From the NCBI RefSeq assembly GCF_002846555.1, contig NZ_PJMS01000001.1:2232001-2296000 (forward strand): a stretch of DNA of 64,000 nt, in the 5' to 3' direction. The DNA comes from Aquimarina sp. MAR_2010_214. GTDB lineage: Bacteria; Bacteroidota; Bacteroidia; Flavobacteriales; Flavobacteriaceae. The notes under the pieces were generated by a model. It saw only the letters and a program-made list of their open reading frames with translations. It did not search any database and had not been told where the DNA came from. Below, piece after piece: positions 18,082 through 25,734 of the stretch (position 1 is the first letter of the stretch; the number at the start of each line of letters is the position of its first letter). Both the position numbers and the translations under genes were made by a program.

Positions 18082-19248
18082 ATGAATAGTATGTATTTTA
18101 CAGAAGAACACGAATTATTTAGACAAAGCCTCAGAGAGTTCCTGAAAAAAGAAGTAACTCCACATATTGACAAATGGGAAAAAACTGGAGATATTGATCG
18201 GTTTATCTGGGAGAAGTTTGGTGAGATGGGGTACTTTGGAATAGCATATCCAGAAGAATACGGTGGGCTAGATCTTGATCTGTTTTATACTATAATACTT
18301 TTAGAAGAACTACAAAAGATTAATTCTGGTGGATTTGCTGCCGCTATATGGGCACATGCATATTTGGCAATGACACATATAAACAAAGAAGGCGATCATA
18401 GAATTAAAGAAAAGTACTTAAAACCTAGTATATCCGGTGAGAAAATAGGATGTTTAGGGATTACAGAGCCTTTCGGAGGTTCTGATGTTGCCGGAATGAG
18501 AACTACAGCAGTAAAAGAAGGTGATCAATACATAATTAATGGATCTAAGACTTTTATTACTAATGGTGTTTATAGTGATTATCTGGTTATTGCTGCAAAA
18601 ACAAATCCCGAACTAGGAAATAAAGGAATAAGTATCTTTGTTATTGATAGAGATACTCCTGGGGTGTCTGCCACTAAATTAGAAAAATTAGGGTGGAAAG
18701 CTTCTGATACAGGAGAAATTGCTTTTGATAATGTGAAAATTCCTGCGCATAACTTGATGGGAGAAGAGAATAAAGGGTTTTCATATATTATGCAACATTT
18801 TGCTTTAGAAAGATTGATAATGGGAGTTAATGCACATGCCCGAACAGAATATGCATTAGAATATGTTATACAATATATGTCGGAGCGAGAAGCTTTTGGA
18901 AAGACAATTGATAAATTTCAGGCACTAAGACATACTGTTGCAGATATTGCAAGTGAAGTAGAAATGTGTAAAGAATTTAATTACTCTGTAGCTAAGCGAC
19001 TTAACGATGGGAAATATGTGGTTAAAGAAGCTAGTATGTCAAAGTTGATTTCTACTAAAATTGCTGACGAAGCAATATACAAATGCTTGCAATTATTAGG
19101 AGGTTATGGATATATGGAAGAATATCCGATGGCAAGACTGTTTAGAGATAGTCGATTAGGCCCAATAGGAGGAGGGACTTCTGAGATCTTGAGAGAAGTA
19201 ATCGCTAAGATTATAATTGATAAAAAAGAATATAAAGCAGCAACGTAG
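18082..19248 (+). CDS. Acyl-CoA dehydrogenase, long-chain/isovaleryl-like active-site layout
   Basis: The 388-residue protein has full family length. The N-terminal helical domain leads to the FAD-binding ITEPFGGSDVAGMRTTA and the middle beta domain with KTFITNGVYSDY. The C-terminal helical domain holds RxAFGKTIDKFQALRH and LQLLGGYGYMEEYPMARLFRDSR. The usual medium-chain catalytic Glu site (YEGT) reads GGGT here; as in long-chain and isovaleryl-CoA dehydrogenases, the base is probably the Glu of ALERL at about 243. It oxidises acyl-CoA to enoyl-CoA in fatty-acid or branched-chain degradation. Monocistronic, with a clear terminator. Substrate not determined. Confidence 0.92.
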   Translation: MNSMYFTEEHELFRQSLREFLKKEVTPHIDKWEKTGDIDRFIWEKFGEMGYFGIAYPEEYGGLDLDLFYTIILLEELQKINSGGFAAAIWAHAYLAMTHINKEGDHRIKEKYLKPSISGEKIGCLGITEPFGGSDVAGMRTTAVKEGDQYIINGSKTFITNGVYSDYLVIAAKTNPELGNKGISIFVIDRDTPGVSATKLEKLGWKASDTGEIAFDNVKIPAHNLMGEENKGFSYIMQHFALERLIMGVNAHARTEYALEYVIQYMSEREAFGKTIDKFQALRHTVADIASEVEMCKEFNYSVAKRLNDGKYVVKEASMSKLISTKIADEAIYKCLQLLGGYGYMEEYPMARLFRDSRLGPIGGGTSEILREVIAKIIIDKKEYKAAT

Positions 19249-19285
19249 ATAGTATAGATTCTTTAGACAAAATTTTTATATATCA

Positions 19286-19317
19286 AAACCTCGGGGAGAA
19301 ACCTCGAGGTTTTTTTA
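19286..19317 (+). terminator. Terminator after acyl-CoA dehydrogenase
   Basis: AAACCTCG (19286-19293) pairs with CGAGGTTT (19305-19312) and runs into a T7-8 tract ending at 19317. It is a strong intrinsic terminator, 38 bases after the stop. Confidence 0.88.
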
Positions 19318-19418
19318 TGGATTCTAATACCATCTTAAGATCTGAAAATATGTTATTCTCCCTTTGTGTTTATTTATTACTAGTAAAAAATAATAAAGTT
19401 TAAAGTTTTATCAACACG

Positions 19419-19448
19419 CAAACGTTTGAGTGAGATTTCAAACGTTTT
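19419..19448. promoter_or_regulatory. Two LacI-type operator-like palindromes upstream of the alpha-amylase
   Basis: CAAACGTTTG (19419-19428) is a perfect palindrome, and CAAACGTTTT (19439-19448) repeats it with one mismatch exactly 20 bases later, about two helical turns. The central AACGTT with flanking CAA/TTG is the form bound by LacI/GalR-family repressors. The pair lies 56 bases before the amylase ATG, so a sugar-responsive LacI-family regulator encoded elsewhere probably binds here. Confidence 0.6.
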
Positions 19449-19503
19449 CAACTTTCATAAAATACCTAATTTGATAAAAATTTAACACAAACATTAGTTA
19501 ATT

Positions 19504-20883
19504 ATGAAAATCAACACATTTTTTTATGGACTTATTACTATAACGTTTTTGCTTGTAAGTTGTAGTAAAGATGAAGTTTTGGACGAGACAGCACTCGAGT
19601 CTATAGATTTGCAGGAAGCGGTTTCTTCAAAAGCACTAAAACAAATAGGGACAGGAGTGATGATGCAAGCTTTTTATTGGGATGTTCCGGCAGGAGGTAC
19701 CTGGTGGAATGTTGTTAAAGGAAAAGTTAATGGCTGGAGTAATGCAGGAATCGATGCAATATGGCTTCCCCCTGTAAGTAAAGCTCAGAATGGTCCGCTC
19801 TCTATGGGATATGATCCTTTTGATTATTATGACTTTGGTGAGTATAACCAAATGGGAAGTACAGAAACCAGATTTGGTTCACGCTCAGAATTAACCAGTT
19901 TAATTACTACGGCACATAATAATAGCTTAAGTGTTATTGCAGATATGGTACTTAATCATAATAGTGGTGGAAATCTAGAGTCGAATGAATTTGCAGGAAA
20001 AGATACGTATACCAAGTTTACACCATTATCTGGTAAATTTAATAGGACTAAATATGATTTTCATCCAAATGATATGTATAACTCTGACAGTGGTTTTTTT
20101 GGAGGTTTCCCTGATTTAAGTCATAAGAAACCTTATGTGCAGGATTGGTTGTGGAAAAAGTCTAATTCTGTAGCAAAATATTATAAAAATACAATGAAGT
20201 TTGATGGTTGGAGATTTGATTATGTAAAAGGATTCGAACCTTGGGTCCCAAAAGAATTTAATCAAGCTGTTGGCGGGTTTGCTGTAGGAGAGTATTGGGA
20301 TGGAAATGTAAATACATTAAAATGGTGGACGGATCAGGCACAAATGTCTGCATTTGATTTTGGATGTTATTATAAAATGAGAGATGCATTTGTGGGTAAC
20401 GATCTAAACGCACTTAATGGAGATATGCTATGGAAAAGAAATTCTTCTAGAGCAGTTACTTTTGTGGCTAATCATGATACAGATGAGATTATTAATAACA
20501 AAATATTGGCCTATGCTTACATTTTGACCCATGAAGGATATCCTGCAATTTTTTATAGAGATTATGAAGACTGGTTAGATAAAAATAAAATGAATAATCT
20601 AATTTGGATTCATAATAATCTTGCAGGAGGAAATACAACAAATCTTTGGACAGATACTGACGAATATATCGCTAGGAGAAATGGTGGAAGCGGTAAAAAT
20701 GGTTTAGTGGTTTATATTAATAATTCAAATTCATGGCAAGAAAGATGGATTCAGACAAATTGGTCGAATAAGAAAATTAAAGATTATACGGGTCACTCAG
20801 GGTGGGAGCCGACTACTCAGGGAGGTAAATGGGTTAAGATTCAGGCACCACCAAAAGGCTATTCTGTTTGGTCTTTGAAATAA
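19504..20883 (+). CDS. Secreted alpha-amylase lipoprotein, GH13 archaeal-like subfamily
   Basis: The 459-residue protein has a lipoprotein signal (LLVSC, Cys20) and a GH13 catalytic barrel. Conserved regions are ADMVLNHNSGG, GWRFDYVKGF (nucleophile D239), VGEYWDGN (acid/base E263) and FVANHDTDE (D325). It hydrolyses internal alpha-1,4 bonds of starch or glycogen at the outer membrane. Many segments, such as GVMMQAFYWDVPAGG, PLSMGYDPFDYYDFGEY and PAIFYRDYEDWL, recall the Thermococcales (Pyrococcus) alpha-amylase family as I remember it. The cysteine pair near the metal site of those enzymes is replaced by NSD here. It is a single gene behind two LacI-type operators, with no Sus-type transporter in the window. 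Confidence 0.92.
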   Translation: MKINTFFYGLITITFLLVSCSKDEVLDETALESIDLQEAVSSKALKQIGTGVMMQAFYWDVPAGGTWWNVVKGKVNGWSNAGIDAIWLPPVSKAQNGPLSMGYDPFDYYDFGEYNQMGSTETRFGSRSELTSLITTAHNNSLSVIADMVLNHNSGGNLESNEFAGKDTYTKFTPLSGKFNRTKYDFHPNDMYNSDSGFFGGFPDLSHKKPYVQDWLWKKSNSVAKYYKNTMKFDGWRFDYVKGFEPWVPKEFNQAVGGFAVGEYWDGNVNTLKWWTDQAQMSAFDFGCYYKMRDAFVGNDLNALNGDMLWKRNSSRAVTFVANHDTDEIINNKILAYAYILTHEGYPAIFYRDYEDWLDKNKMNNLIWIHNNLAGGNTTNLWTDTDEYIARRNGGSGKNGLVVYINNSNSWQERWIQTNWSNKKIKDYTGHSGWEPTTQGGKWVKIQAPPKGYSVWSLK

Positions 20884-20906
20884 TATTAAATATTATTGAA
20901 GAAAAC

Positions 20907-20936
20907 TTTGTGGATAATAGTTTTGTACTATCTTTG
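20907..20936 (+). promoter_or_regulatory. Promoter of rpsU
   Basis: The -33 box TTTG (20907-20910), an 18-base spacer and the -7 box TATCTTTG (20929-20936) match the Bacteroidetes consensus. The start codon follows 35 bases later. Confidence 0.8.
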
Positions 20937-20956
20937 CACACTAATTATTTCTAAAG

Positions 20957-20966
20957 AAAGGAGGTG
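20957..20966 (+). promoter_or_regulatory. Strong Shine-Dalgarno of rpsU
   Basis: AAAGGAGGTG ends 5 bases before the rpsU ATG at 20972 and can pair over about 9 bases with the 16S rRNA 3' end. None of the other start regions I inspected has such a site (tuf, rplA, rplK and rpoC have only A-rich leaders). In Flavobacterium the anti-Shine-Dalgarno is occluded by bS21 itself, so this site fits bS21 autoregulation. Confidence 0.85.
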
Positions 20967-20971
20967 CCACT

Positions 20972-21166
20972 ATGTTAATTATACCAGTTAAAGACGGAGA
21001 AAATATAGATAGAGCGTTAAAACGTTTTAAGCGAAAATTTGATCGAACAGGAACGATGCGTCAGCTTCGTAAACGCCAAGCGTTTTCAAAACCTTCTGTT
21101 GAAAGAAGAGCGCAGATTCAAAAAGCGCAATATATTCAACACTTAAGAGATCAAGAAGAAATTTAA
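20972..21166 (+). CDS. rpsU: 30S ribosomal protein bS21
   Basis: The 64-residue basic protein matches bS21, with MLIIPVKDGENIDRALKRFKRK followed by a long basic helical tail. In Bacteroidetes ribosomes bS21 helps sequester the 16S rRNA anti-Shine-Dalgarno, explaining why mRNAs in this phylum rarely use it. This gene is preceded by a rare strong Shine-Dalgarno, so it is likely translated best by ribosomes lacking bS21, a feedback loop. It has its own promoter, and a terminator-like hairpin lies between it and xerC. Confidence 0.96.
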   Translation: MLIIPVKDGENIDRALKRFKRKFDRTGTMRQLRKRQAFSKPSVERRAQIQKAQYIQHLRDQEEI

Positions 21167-21238
21167 AGGTAAATAACGCTGTCTTTATAATGTTTCTTCT
21201 AACGAAGAAACTGGATGCCGTTTTTCAGTATAAATTTT

Positions 21239-21289
21239 AACCGTTAGGATGATAAAAGTTTTATACTTTTGTTTTCTAACGGTTTTTTT
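21239..21289 (+). terminator. Terminator-like hairpin abutting the xerC start codon
   Basis: AACCGTTAG (21239-21247) and CTAACGGTT (21276-21284) form a perfect 9-bp stem. The T tract runs to 21289, and the xerC ATG begins at 21290. It would end rpsU transcripts; any transcript reading through has the hairpin directly upstream of the xerC start. Confidence 0.7.
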
Positions 21290-22180
21290 ATGTTTATTTC
21301 TGAATTTATAGAGTACTTACTTCACGAAAAAAATTATTCTAAGCATACAGTAACGGCCTATAAAGCAGATTTGTTATCTTTTTTAGAGTTCTATCAAAAC
21401 GAATATGGTGCTTCGGAGATAGCTGAAGCAAACTATGCTCAGATTCGTTCCTGGATTGTTAGCCTTGTTAATGATGGTGTTTCTAATCGAACGATTAATA
21501 GAAAAGTATCTTCTCTTAAAACATATTATAAGTTTTTGCTTAAGTCAGAACAAATAGATAAAAATCCTCTGGCAAAACATCAAGCCTTAAAAGCATCCAA
21601 AAAGCTTCAGATACCATTTTCTACGCAAGAAGTAGAAGATGTTTTAAAAGGTCTAACAGATGATCAGGATTTTGAAAGTGTTAGGGATAGATTGATTGTA
21701 GAACTTTTTTATGCCACGGGAATACGAAGAATTGAATTAGTGGATCTTAAGCTGTCGGATATTGATATAAATAGGAAGCAAATAAAAGTTTTAGGGAAAC
21801 GTAATAAAGAAAGATATTTGCCACTTCTTTCTTCAGTTTGTGATACGCTAAGACTGTATTTGACTGTAAGATCTGATTTGATTACAAGTCAGGAACCTTC
21901 CTTTTTGCTTTTGACAAAAAAAGGAGTTAAAATCTACGAAACACTTGTGTATCGCATTATAAATAGTTATTTTAGTAAGGCATCTTCTAAAGTGAAAAAG
22001 AGTCCGCATATTTTAAGACATTCTTTTGCGACACATTTGCTAAATGAAGGAGCAAACCTAAATGCTGTAAAAGAATTGCTTGGGCATTCCAGTTTAGCTG
22101 CTACTCAGATATATACTCATCATAGTGTAGCTCAATTAACAAAAGTATATAAGCAATCTCATCCAAGAAATAAAAAATAA
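21290..22180 (+). CDS. xerC: Tyrosine recombinase XerC
   Basis: The 296-residue site-specific recombinase has an N-terminal SAM-like DNA-binding domain (about 1-90) and a catalytic domain. The catalytic set is visible: Arg in ATGIRRIEL, Lys near VLGKRNKERYLPL, HILRHSFATHLL (His-x-x-Arg), LGHSSL (His) and IYTHHS (Tyr nucleophile). XerC with XerD resolves chromosome dimers at dif. I chose the ATG at 21290 over an upstream TTG at 21269 because the latter falls in the terminator stem. No dif site was found near. It is followed after 71 bases by the hpf gene. Confidence 0.9.
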   Translation: MFISEFIEYLLHEKNYSKHTVTAYKADLLSFLEFYQNEYGASEIAEANYAQIRSWIVSLVNDGVSNRTINRKVSSLKTYYKFLLKSEQIDKNPLAKHQALKASKKLQIPFSTQEVEDVLKGLTDDQDFESVRDRLIVELFYATGIRRIELVDLKLSDIDINRKQIKVLGKRNKERYLPLLSSVCDTLRLYLTVRSDLITSQEPSFLLLTKKGVKIYETLVYRIINSYFSKASSKVKKSPHILRHSFATHLLNEGANLNAVKELLGHSSLAATQIYTHHSVAQLTKVYKQSHPRNKK

Positions 22181-22251
22181 AAGATGAATTGCTGGCTTTA
22201 TCAATCTTTTTTGGCTTAAAATTTTGTTCAACCTAATTAAACTAACAACCT

Positions 22252-22554
22252 ATGAAAGTGAACTTGCAGTCCGTAAATTTTAATGCAGATCAAAAGTTGG
22301 TGGATTTTACTCAAACTAAATTAGATAAGTTGGAGACTCATTTTAATCGAATAATTCACGCAGATGTATTTTTGAAAGTTATGAATACGAGTGGTAAAGA
22401 GAATAAAATCACAGAGATTTTGTTGAGTGTACCGGGAGATGAATTTATAATCAAGAAAGTTAACAAATCTTTTGAAGAAGGTGTAGATGAGTGTGTTAGT
22501 TCATTAGAAAGACAACTTAAAAAACGTAAAGAAAAATTAAATGCACATGTTTGA
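22252..22554 (+). CDS. hpf: Ribosome hibernation-promoting factor (HPF/RaiA family)
   Basis: The 100-residue protein is a short-form HPF/YfiA-like ribosome-associated inhibitor. It starts MKVNLQSVNFNADQKLVDFTQTKLDKLETHF, the conserved beta-alpha opening, and ends with the basic LERQLKKRKEKL helix. It binds the 30S subunit in stationary phase and blocks or dimerises ribosomes. The long-form C-terminal dimerisation domain is absent. Its transcript is probably ended by the hairpin at 22607-22633, which overlaps the tRNA-Thr promoter region. Confidence 0.88.
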   Translation: MKVNLQSVNFNADQKLVDFTQTKLDKLETHFNRIIHADVFLKVMNTSGKENKITEILLSVPGDEFIIKKVNKSFEEGVDECVSSLERQLKKRKEKLNAHV

Positions 22555-22575
22555 CTATTTTTTTTGAAAAATAGT

Positions 22576-22605
22576 TTTGTGAAAGAAATAAATTCTATAC
22601 ATTTG
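22576..22605 (+). promoter_or_regulatory. Promoter for the tRNA-Thr(UGU) unit
   Basis: TTTG (22576-22579), an 18-base spacer and TACATTTG (22598-22605) match the Bacteroidetes promoter consensus. The mature tRNA begins about 50 bases downstream. Confidence 0.8.
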
Positions 22606-22606
22606 C

Positions 22607-22633
22607 AGTCCGTTAGAAATAGCGGACTTTTTT
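22607..22633 (+). terminator. Hairpin with GAAA loop and T tract; probable hpf terminator
   Basis: AGTCCGTTA (22607-22615) and TAGCGGACT (22620-22628) pair over 9 bp with one G-T wobble around a GAAA tetraloop. A T6 tract follows to 22633. The expected start site of the tRNA promoter falls inside the 5' arm. Confidence 0.7.
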
Positions 22634-22655
22634 ATGTTCTAAAACATAGTGAAAA

Positions 22656-22729
22656 GCCGATGTAGCTCAGCTGGCTAGAGCAGCTGATTTGTAATCAGCA
22701 GGTCGTGGGTTCGAGTCCCTCCATCGGCT
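22656..22729 (+). tRNA. tRNA-Thr (anticodon UGU)
   Basis: The 74-base cloverleaf has acceptor arms GCCGATG/CATCGGC, anticodon stem GCTGA/TCAGC with loop TTTGTAA (anticodon TGT), and a standard GGTTCGAGTCC T arm. CCA is not encoded. A small hairpin (22633-22648) sits 7 bases upstream. It is first in the tRNA-tuf cluster; a near-identical second copy lies at 49007-49080. Confidence 0.96.
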
Positions 22730-22778
22730 CTAAAAAAGCTAATTTTTTTAATAAAAATGAAAGCTTTTTGAATAGAAT

Positions 22779-22808
22779 TTTGAATTGTAAAATAAATGAC
22801 TATTTTTG
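22779..22808 (+). promoter_or_regulatory. Promoter for tRNA-Tyr
   Basis: TTTG (22779-22782), an 18-base spacer and TATTTTTG (22801-22808) match the consensus. The inferred start lies just before the leader hairpin at 22816-22851. Confidence 0.75.
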
Positions 22809-22815
22809 CGCACTC

Positions 22816-22854
22816 AAAATTCAATAAGTTCATTTTAAAATATTGAATTTTTTT
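22816..22854 (+). other. Leader hairpin with T tract upstream of tRNA-Tyr
   Basis: AAAATTCAATA (22816-22826) pairs with TATTGAATTTT (22841-22851) over 11 bp, followed by T's to 22854. It lies downstream of the tRNA-Tyr promoter, 7 bases from the tRNA 5' end, so it should be transcribed in the precursor. It could be an attenuator or a processing signal. Confidence 0.55.
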
Positions 22855-22858
22855 AATC

Positions 22859-22940
<82 letters not shown>

Positions 22941-22952
22941 CAAATTTAAAAT

Positions 22953-22991
22953 AAGCACTGATTAATGGTGATTCGCCTAGGTGCTTTTTTT
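22953..22991 (+). terminator. Terminator after tRNA-Tyr
   Basis: AAGCAC (22953-22958) and GTGCTT (22981-22986) form a stem followed by a T tract to 22991. Confidence 0.6.
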
Positions 22992-23012
22992 AGAAGTTAA
23001 AAATAAAATTCT

Positions 23013-23036
23013 GTTCTGATATTTTGTGTTCAGAAC
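23013..23036 (+). other. Leader hairpin upstream of tRNA-Gly
   Basis: GTTCTGA (23013-23019) and TCAGAAC (23030-23036) form a 7-bp stem that ends 5 bases before the tRNA-Gly 5' end. It lacks a T tract. Confidence 0.5.
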
Positions 23037-23041
23037 TAAAA

Positions 23042-23114
23042 GCGGGAGTAGCTCAGTTGGTAGAGCGTCAGCCTTCCAAGCTGAATGTCGCCAGTTCGAA
23101 CCTGGTCTCCCGCT
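23042..23114 (+). tRNA. tRNA-Gly (anticodon UCC)
   Basis: The 73-base cloverleaf has acceptor arms GCGGGAG/CTCCCGC and anticodon stem TCAGC/GCTGA with loop CTTCCAA (anticodon TCC). CCA is not encoded. The 231-base gap to the next tRNA holds only short stem-loops, among them one near 23194-23215 with a T5 tail, and no ORF I can support. Confidence 0.96.
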
Positions 23115-23345
23115 CTAAGAATTTTCTCTTTACAATCAAATAATTGTTTGACTAGTAAAAGAAAGCAGGGTGAAAAGCCTGTGTAGAGAGTAGAACCTGT
23201 TTTCGTAGGTTTTTAACTCTAAAATAGAGCAAATCTTGATTGTGAAATAATTAAGATTGGGTTTTTAACATAAATGTAATGATTGATCGGATTTCTTTCT
23301 TGTAGTATTGAAAGTGCTCTGATTTGTCATTATACTCATTAAAAA

Positions 23346-23417
23346 GCCGGTGTAGCTCAGGGGTAGAGCGTTTCCTTGGTAAGGAAGAGGTCACGAGTTC
23401 AAATCTCGTCATTGGCT
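23346..23417 (+). tRNA. tRNA-Thr (anticodon GGU)
   Basis: The 72-base cloverleaf has acceptor arms GCCGGTG/CATTGGC (two G-U wobbles) and anticodon stem TTTCC/GGAAG with loop TTGGTAA (anticodon GGT). CCA is not encoded. The tuf start codon follows 59 bases later with no terminator between, so tRNA and tuf are probably co-transcribed. Confidence 0.95.
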
Positions 23418-23476
23418 CTAGGTTCAGAATTTTTAAAATTGAACACTAATATATAACTAAGATTAAATAAATAATT

Positions 23477-24664
23477 ATGGCAAAGGAAACTTTTGATCGT
23501 TCCAAACCGCACTTAAATATTGGTACTATTGGACACGTTGATCACGGTAAAACGACTTTAACTGCTGCGATTACTAAAGTATTAGCAGATGCAGGTCTTT
23601 CTGAAGCGAGAGATTTTGATCAAATCGATAATGCTCCGGAAGAAAAAGAAAGAGGTATTACTATTAATACATCTCATGTTGAGTATCAAACGGAGAATCG
23701 TCATTATGCACACGTTGACTGTCCAGGTCACGCCGATTATGTAAAGAACATGGTTACTGGTGCTGCTCAAATGGACGGTGCAATCTTAGTAGTTGCTGCT
23801 ACAGATGGTCCTATGCCACAAACACGTGAACATATACTTTTAGGTCGTCAGGTTGGTATTCCTAGAATCGTTGTATTCCTTAACAAAGTGGATATGGTTG
23901 ATGATGAGGAATTGTTAGAGCTTGTTGAAATGGAAGTAAGAGATCTTCTTTCTTTTTATGAGTATGACGGTGATAATGGTCCTGTAATATCTGGTTCTGC
24001 ACTTGGAGCTCTTAATGGAGAGCAAAAATGGGTAGATACTGTGATGGAGCTTATGGCTGCTGTAGATGATTGGATCGAGTTACCAAAGCGTGATGTTGAG
24101 AAAGATTTCTTAATGCCGATTGAAGATGTATTTTCTATTACTGGTCGTGGTACTGTTGCTACAGGTCGTATAGAAACAGGAATCGCTAATACTGGAGATC
24201 CTGTAGAGATTATTGGTATGGGAGCTGAAAAGCTTACTTCTACTATAACTGGTATCGAAATGTTCCGTCAGATCCTTGATAGAGGTGAGGCTGGAGATAA
24301 TGCTGGTATCCTATTAAGAGGAATTGAGAAAACTCAAATTTCTCGTGGTATGGTAATCACTAAACCTGGTTCTGTAACTCCACATAAAAAATTCAAAGCT
24401 GAGGTGTATATCCTTAAGAAAGAAGAAGGTGGACGTCACACACCATTCCATAATAACTACCGTCCTCAGTTTTACGTACGTACAACTGATGTAACAGGAA
24501 ATATTGCTCTTCCTGATGGAGTTGAAATGGTAATGCCTGGAGATAACTTAACAATTACTGTTGAGCTAATTCAGACAATTGCAATGAATGTAGGTCTTCG
24601 TTTTGCGATCCGTGAAGGTGGTAGAACAGTAGGTGCTGGTCAAGTAACTGAAATTTTAGACTAA
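23477..24664 (+). CDS. tuf: Elongation factor Tu
   Basis: The 395-residue protein has full EF-Tu length and order. The GTPase domain contains G1 [10 protein letters not shown]3 DCPGHADYV and G4 NKVDMVDD; two beta-barrel domains follow, ending [14 protein letters not shown]. It carries aminoacyl-tRNA to the ribosomal A site. It lies between tRNA-Thr(GGU) and tRNA-Trp in the tRNA-tuf-secE-nusG arrangement. The start has only an A/T-rich leader, without Shine-Dalgarno. Confidence 0.98.
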   Translation: MAKETFDRSKPHLNIGTIGHVDHGKTTLTAAITKVLADAGLSEARDFDQIDNAPEEKERGITINTSHVEYQTENRHYAHVDCPGHADYVKNMVTGAAQMDGAILVVAATDGPMPQTREHILLGRQVGIPRIVVFLNKVDMVDDEELLELVEMEVRDLLSFYEYDGDNGPVISGSALGALNGEQKWVDTVMELMAAVDDWIELPKRDVEKDFLMPIEDVFSITGRGTVATGRIETGIANTGDPVEIIGMGAEKLTSTITGIEMFRQILDRGEAGDNAGILLRGIEKTQISRGMVITKPGSVTPHKKFKAEVYILKKEEGGRHTPFHNNYRPQFYVRTTDVTGNIALPDGVEMVMPGDNLTITVELIQTIAMNVGLRFAIREGGRTVGAGQVTEILD

Positions 24665-24683
24665 TACAAGATAGTATATAAAA

Positions 24684-24715
24684 GTTAAGGTATTCGTTGA
24701 TACGAATACCTTGAC
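24684..24715 (+). other. 14-bp hairpin between tuf and tRNA-Trp
   Basis: Arms 24684-24697 and 24702-24715 pair over 14 bp with one G-T wobble around a TGAT loop. No T tract follows, so this is not a clear terminator. It ends 7 bases before the tRNA-Trp 5' end and may guide processing of a tuf-tRNA-secE transcript. Confidence 0.65.
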
Positions 24716-24722
24716 TTATGTT

Positions 24723-24795
24723 ACGGGTTTAGCTCAGTTGGTAGAGCACTGGTCTCCAAAACCAGGTGTCGGGAGTTCGAGCCTCTCAACCCGTG
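24723..24795 (+). tRNA. tRNA-Trp (anticodon CCA)
   Basis: The 73-base cloverleaf has acceptor arms ACGGGTT/AACCCGT and anticodon stem CTGGT/ACCAG with loop CTCCAAA (anticodon CCA). The 3' CCA is not encoded. It sits between tuf and secE. Confidence 0.96.
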
Positions 24796-24897
24796 CGAAG
24801 TCAATCGATATTGTTTATATATAATATAGATTGTTGTAATAATGAGATTTATAACGAAATTGAAATTTTTTTTTAATTCGTTTAAAAAATTAATAAG

Positions 24898-25095
24898 ATG
24901 GCTGGACTAGTAAATTACATTGCAGAATCATATAACGAGCTTAAGAATCATGTGACTTGGACTCCTTGGGCAGAAGCACAAAGACTTACTTTGATTGTAA
25001 TCGTTTTTTCGGTTATTTTTTCGTTAGTTATTTGGGGTATAGATACTGCATTTAGTAATGTGATAGAGTATTATTTTTCTTTAGTTAAATCTTAA
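24898..25095 (+). CDS. secE: Preprotein translocase subunit SecE
   Basis: The 65-residue protein has the short bacterial SecE form: an amphipathic N-terminal helix with YNELKNHVTWTPWAEAQR, then one membrane helix (about 31-52). With SecY and SecG it forms the inner-membrane protein channel. Its position directly before nusG, with 9 bases between, is highly conserved across bacteria. Confidence 0.94.
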   Translation: MAGLVNYIAESYNELKNHVTWTPWAEAQRLTLIVIVFSVIFSLVIWGIDTAFSNVIEYYFSLVKS

Positions 25096-25104
25096 ATTAT
25101 TAAA

Positions 25105-25659
25105 ATGGCTGAAGTAGATAATACGAAGAAATGGTACGTGGTAAGAGCGGTGAGCGGTCAGGAAAATAAAATTAAAGACTATATTGAGCGTGAGATAGCT
25201 CATATGGGACTTGAAGATTATGTTTCGCAAATTCTTGTTCCTACTGAAAAAGTAGTGCAAATCCGTAATGGAAAAAAAATAAATAAGGAAAGAGTGTATT
25301 TTCCTGGTTATGTTATGATAGAAGCTAACCTTTCTGGAGAAGTACCACATATAATTAAATCTATTAATGGTGTAATAGGTTTTCTTGGTGAAGTAAAAGG
25401 AGGAGATCCTGTTCCATTAAGAAAAGCAGAAATTAATAGAATGCTTGGTAAGGTAGATGAGCTTGCGGTTAAAACTGATAATGTTGCCATCCCTTACACA
25501 GTAGGAGAAACAGTAAAAGTTATTGATGGACCATTTAATGGATTTAATGGTACTGTAGAAAAAGTAAACGAAGAGAAGCGTAAACTCGAAGTAATGGTTA
25601 AGATTTTCGGAAGAAAAACACCATTAGAATTGAGTTATATGCAAGTAGAAAAAATATAA
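25105..25659 (+). CDS. nusG: Transcription termination/antitermination protein NusG
   Basis: The 184-residue protein has an NGN domain (about 8-115) beginning KKWYVVRAVSGQENKIKDYIE, with RVYFPGYVMIEA, and a C-terminal KOW domain with VKVIDGPFNGFNGTVEKV. It binds RNA polymerase and couples transcription with Rho or the ribosome. It sits between secE and rplK as usual. Confidence 0.96.
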   Translation: MAEVDNTKKWYVVRAVSGQENKIKDYIEREIAHMGLEDYVSQILVPTEKVVQIRNGKKINKERVYFPGYVMIEANLSGEVPHIIKSINGVIGFLGEVKGGDPVPLRKAEINRMLGKVDELAVKTDNVAIPYTVGETVKVIDGPFNGFNGTVEKVNEEKRKLEVMVKIFGRKTPLELSYMQVEKI

Positions 25660-25681
25660 TAATTGTTACATTATAGATCCA

Positions 25682-25716
25682 GAGTTGTTCTTTTGCTTCC
25701 ACTTATAGAACAATTC
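25682..25716 (+). promoter_or_regulatory. Leader hairpin upstream of rplK
   Basis: GAGTTGTTC (25682-25690) and GAACAATTC (25708-25716) pair over 9 bp with one wobble, 18 bases before the rplK ATG. In many bacteria ribosomal protein uL1 binds the L11-L1 operon leader and represses it; this hairpin is a candidate site, though I cannot match the L1 consensus firmly. Confidence 0.4.
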
Positions 25717-25734
25717 TAATTTAAAATTAGAAAA

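Noticed and set aside
21269..21289. TTG start for xerC giving seven extra residues
   Set aside because: These bases form the terminator stem and T tract; the ATG at 21290 starts the expected XerC N-terminus.
20972..22554. rpsU-xerC-hpf considered as one operon
   Set aside because: A terminator lies between rpsU and xerC, so single-operon expression is uncertain; only order is secure.
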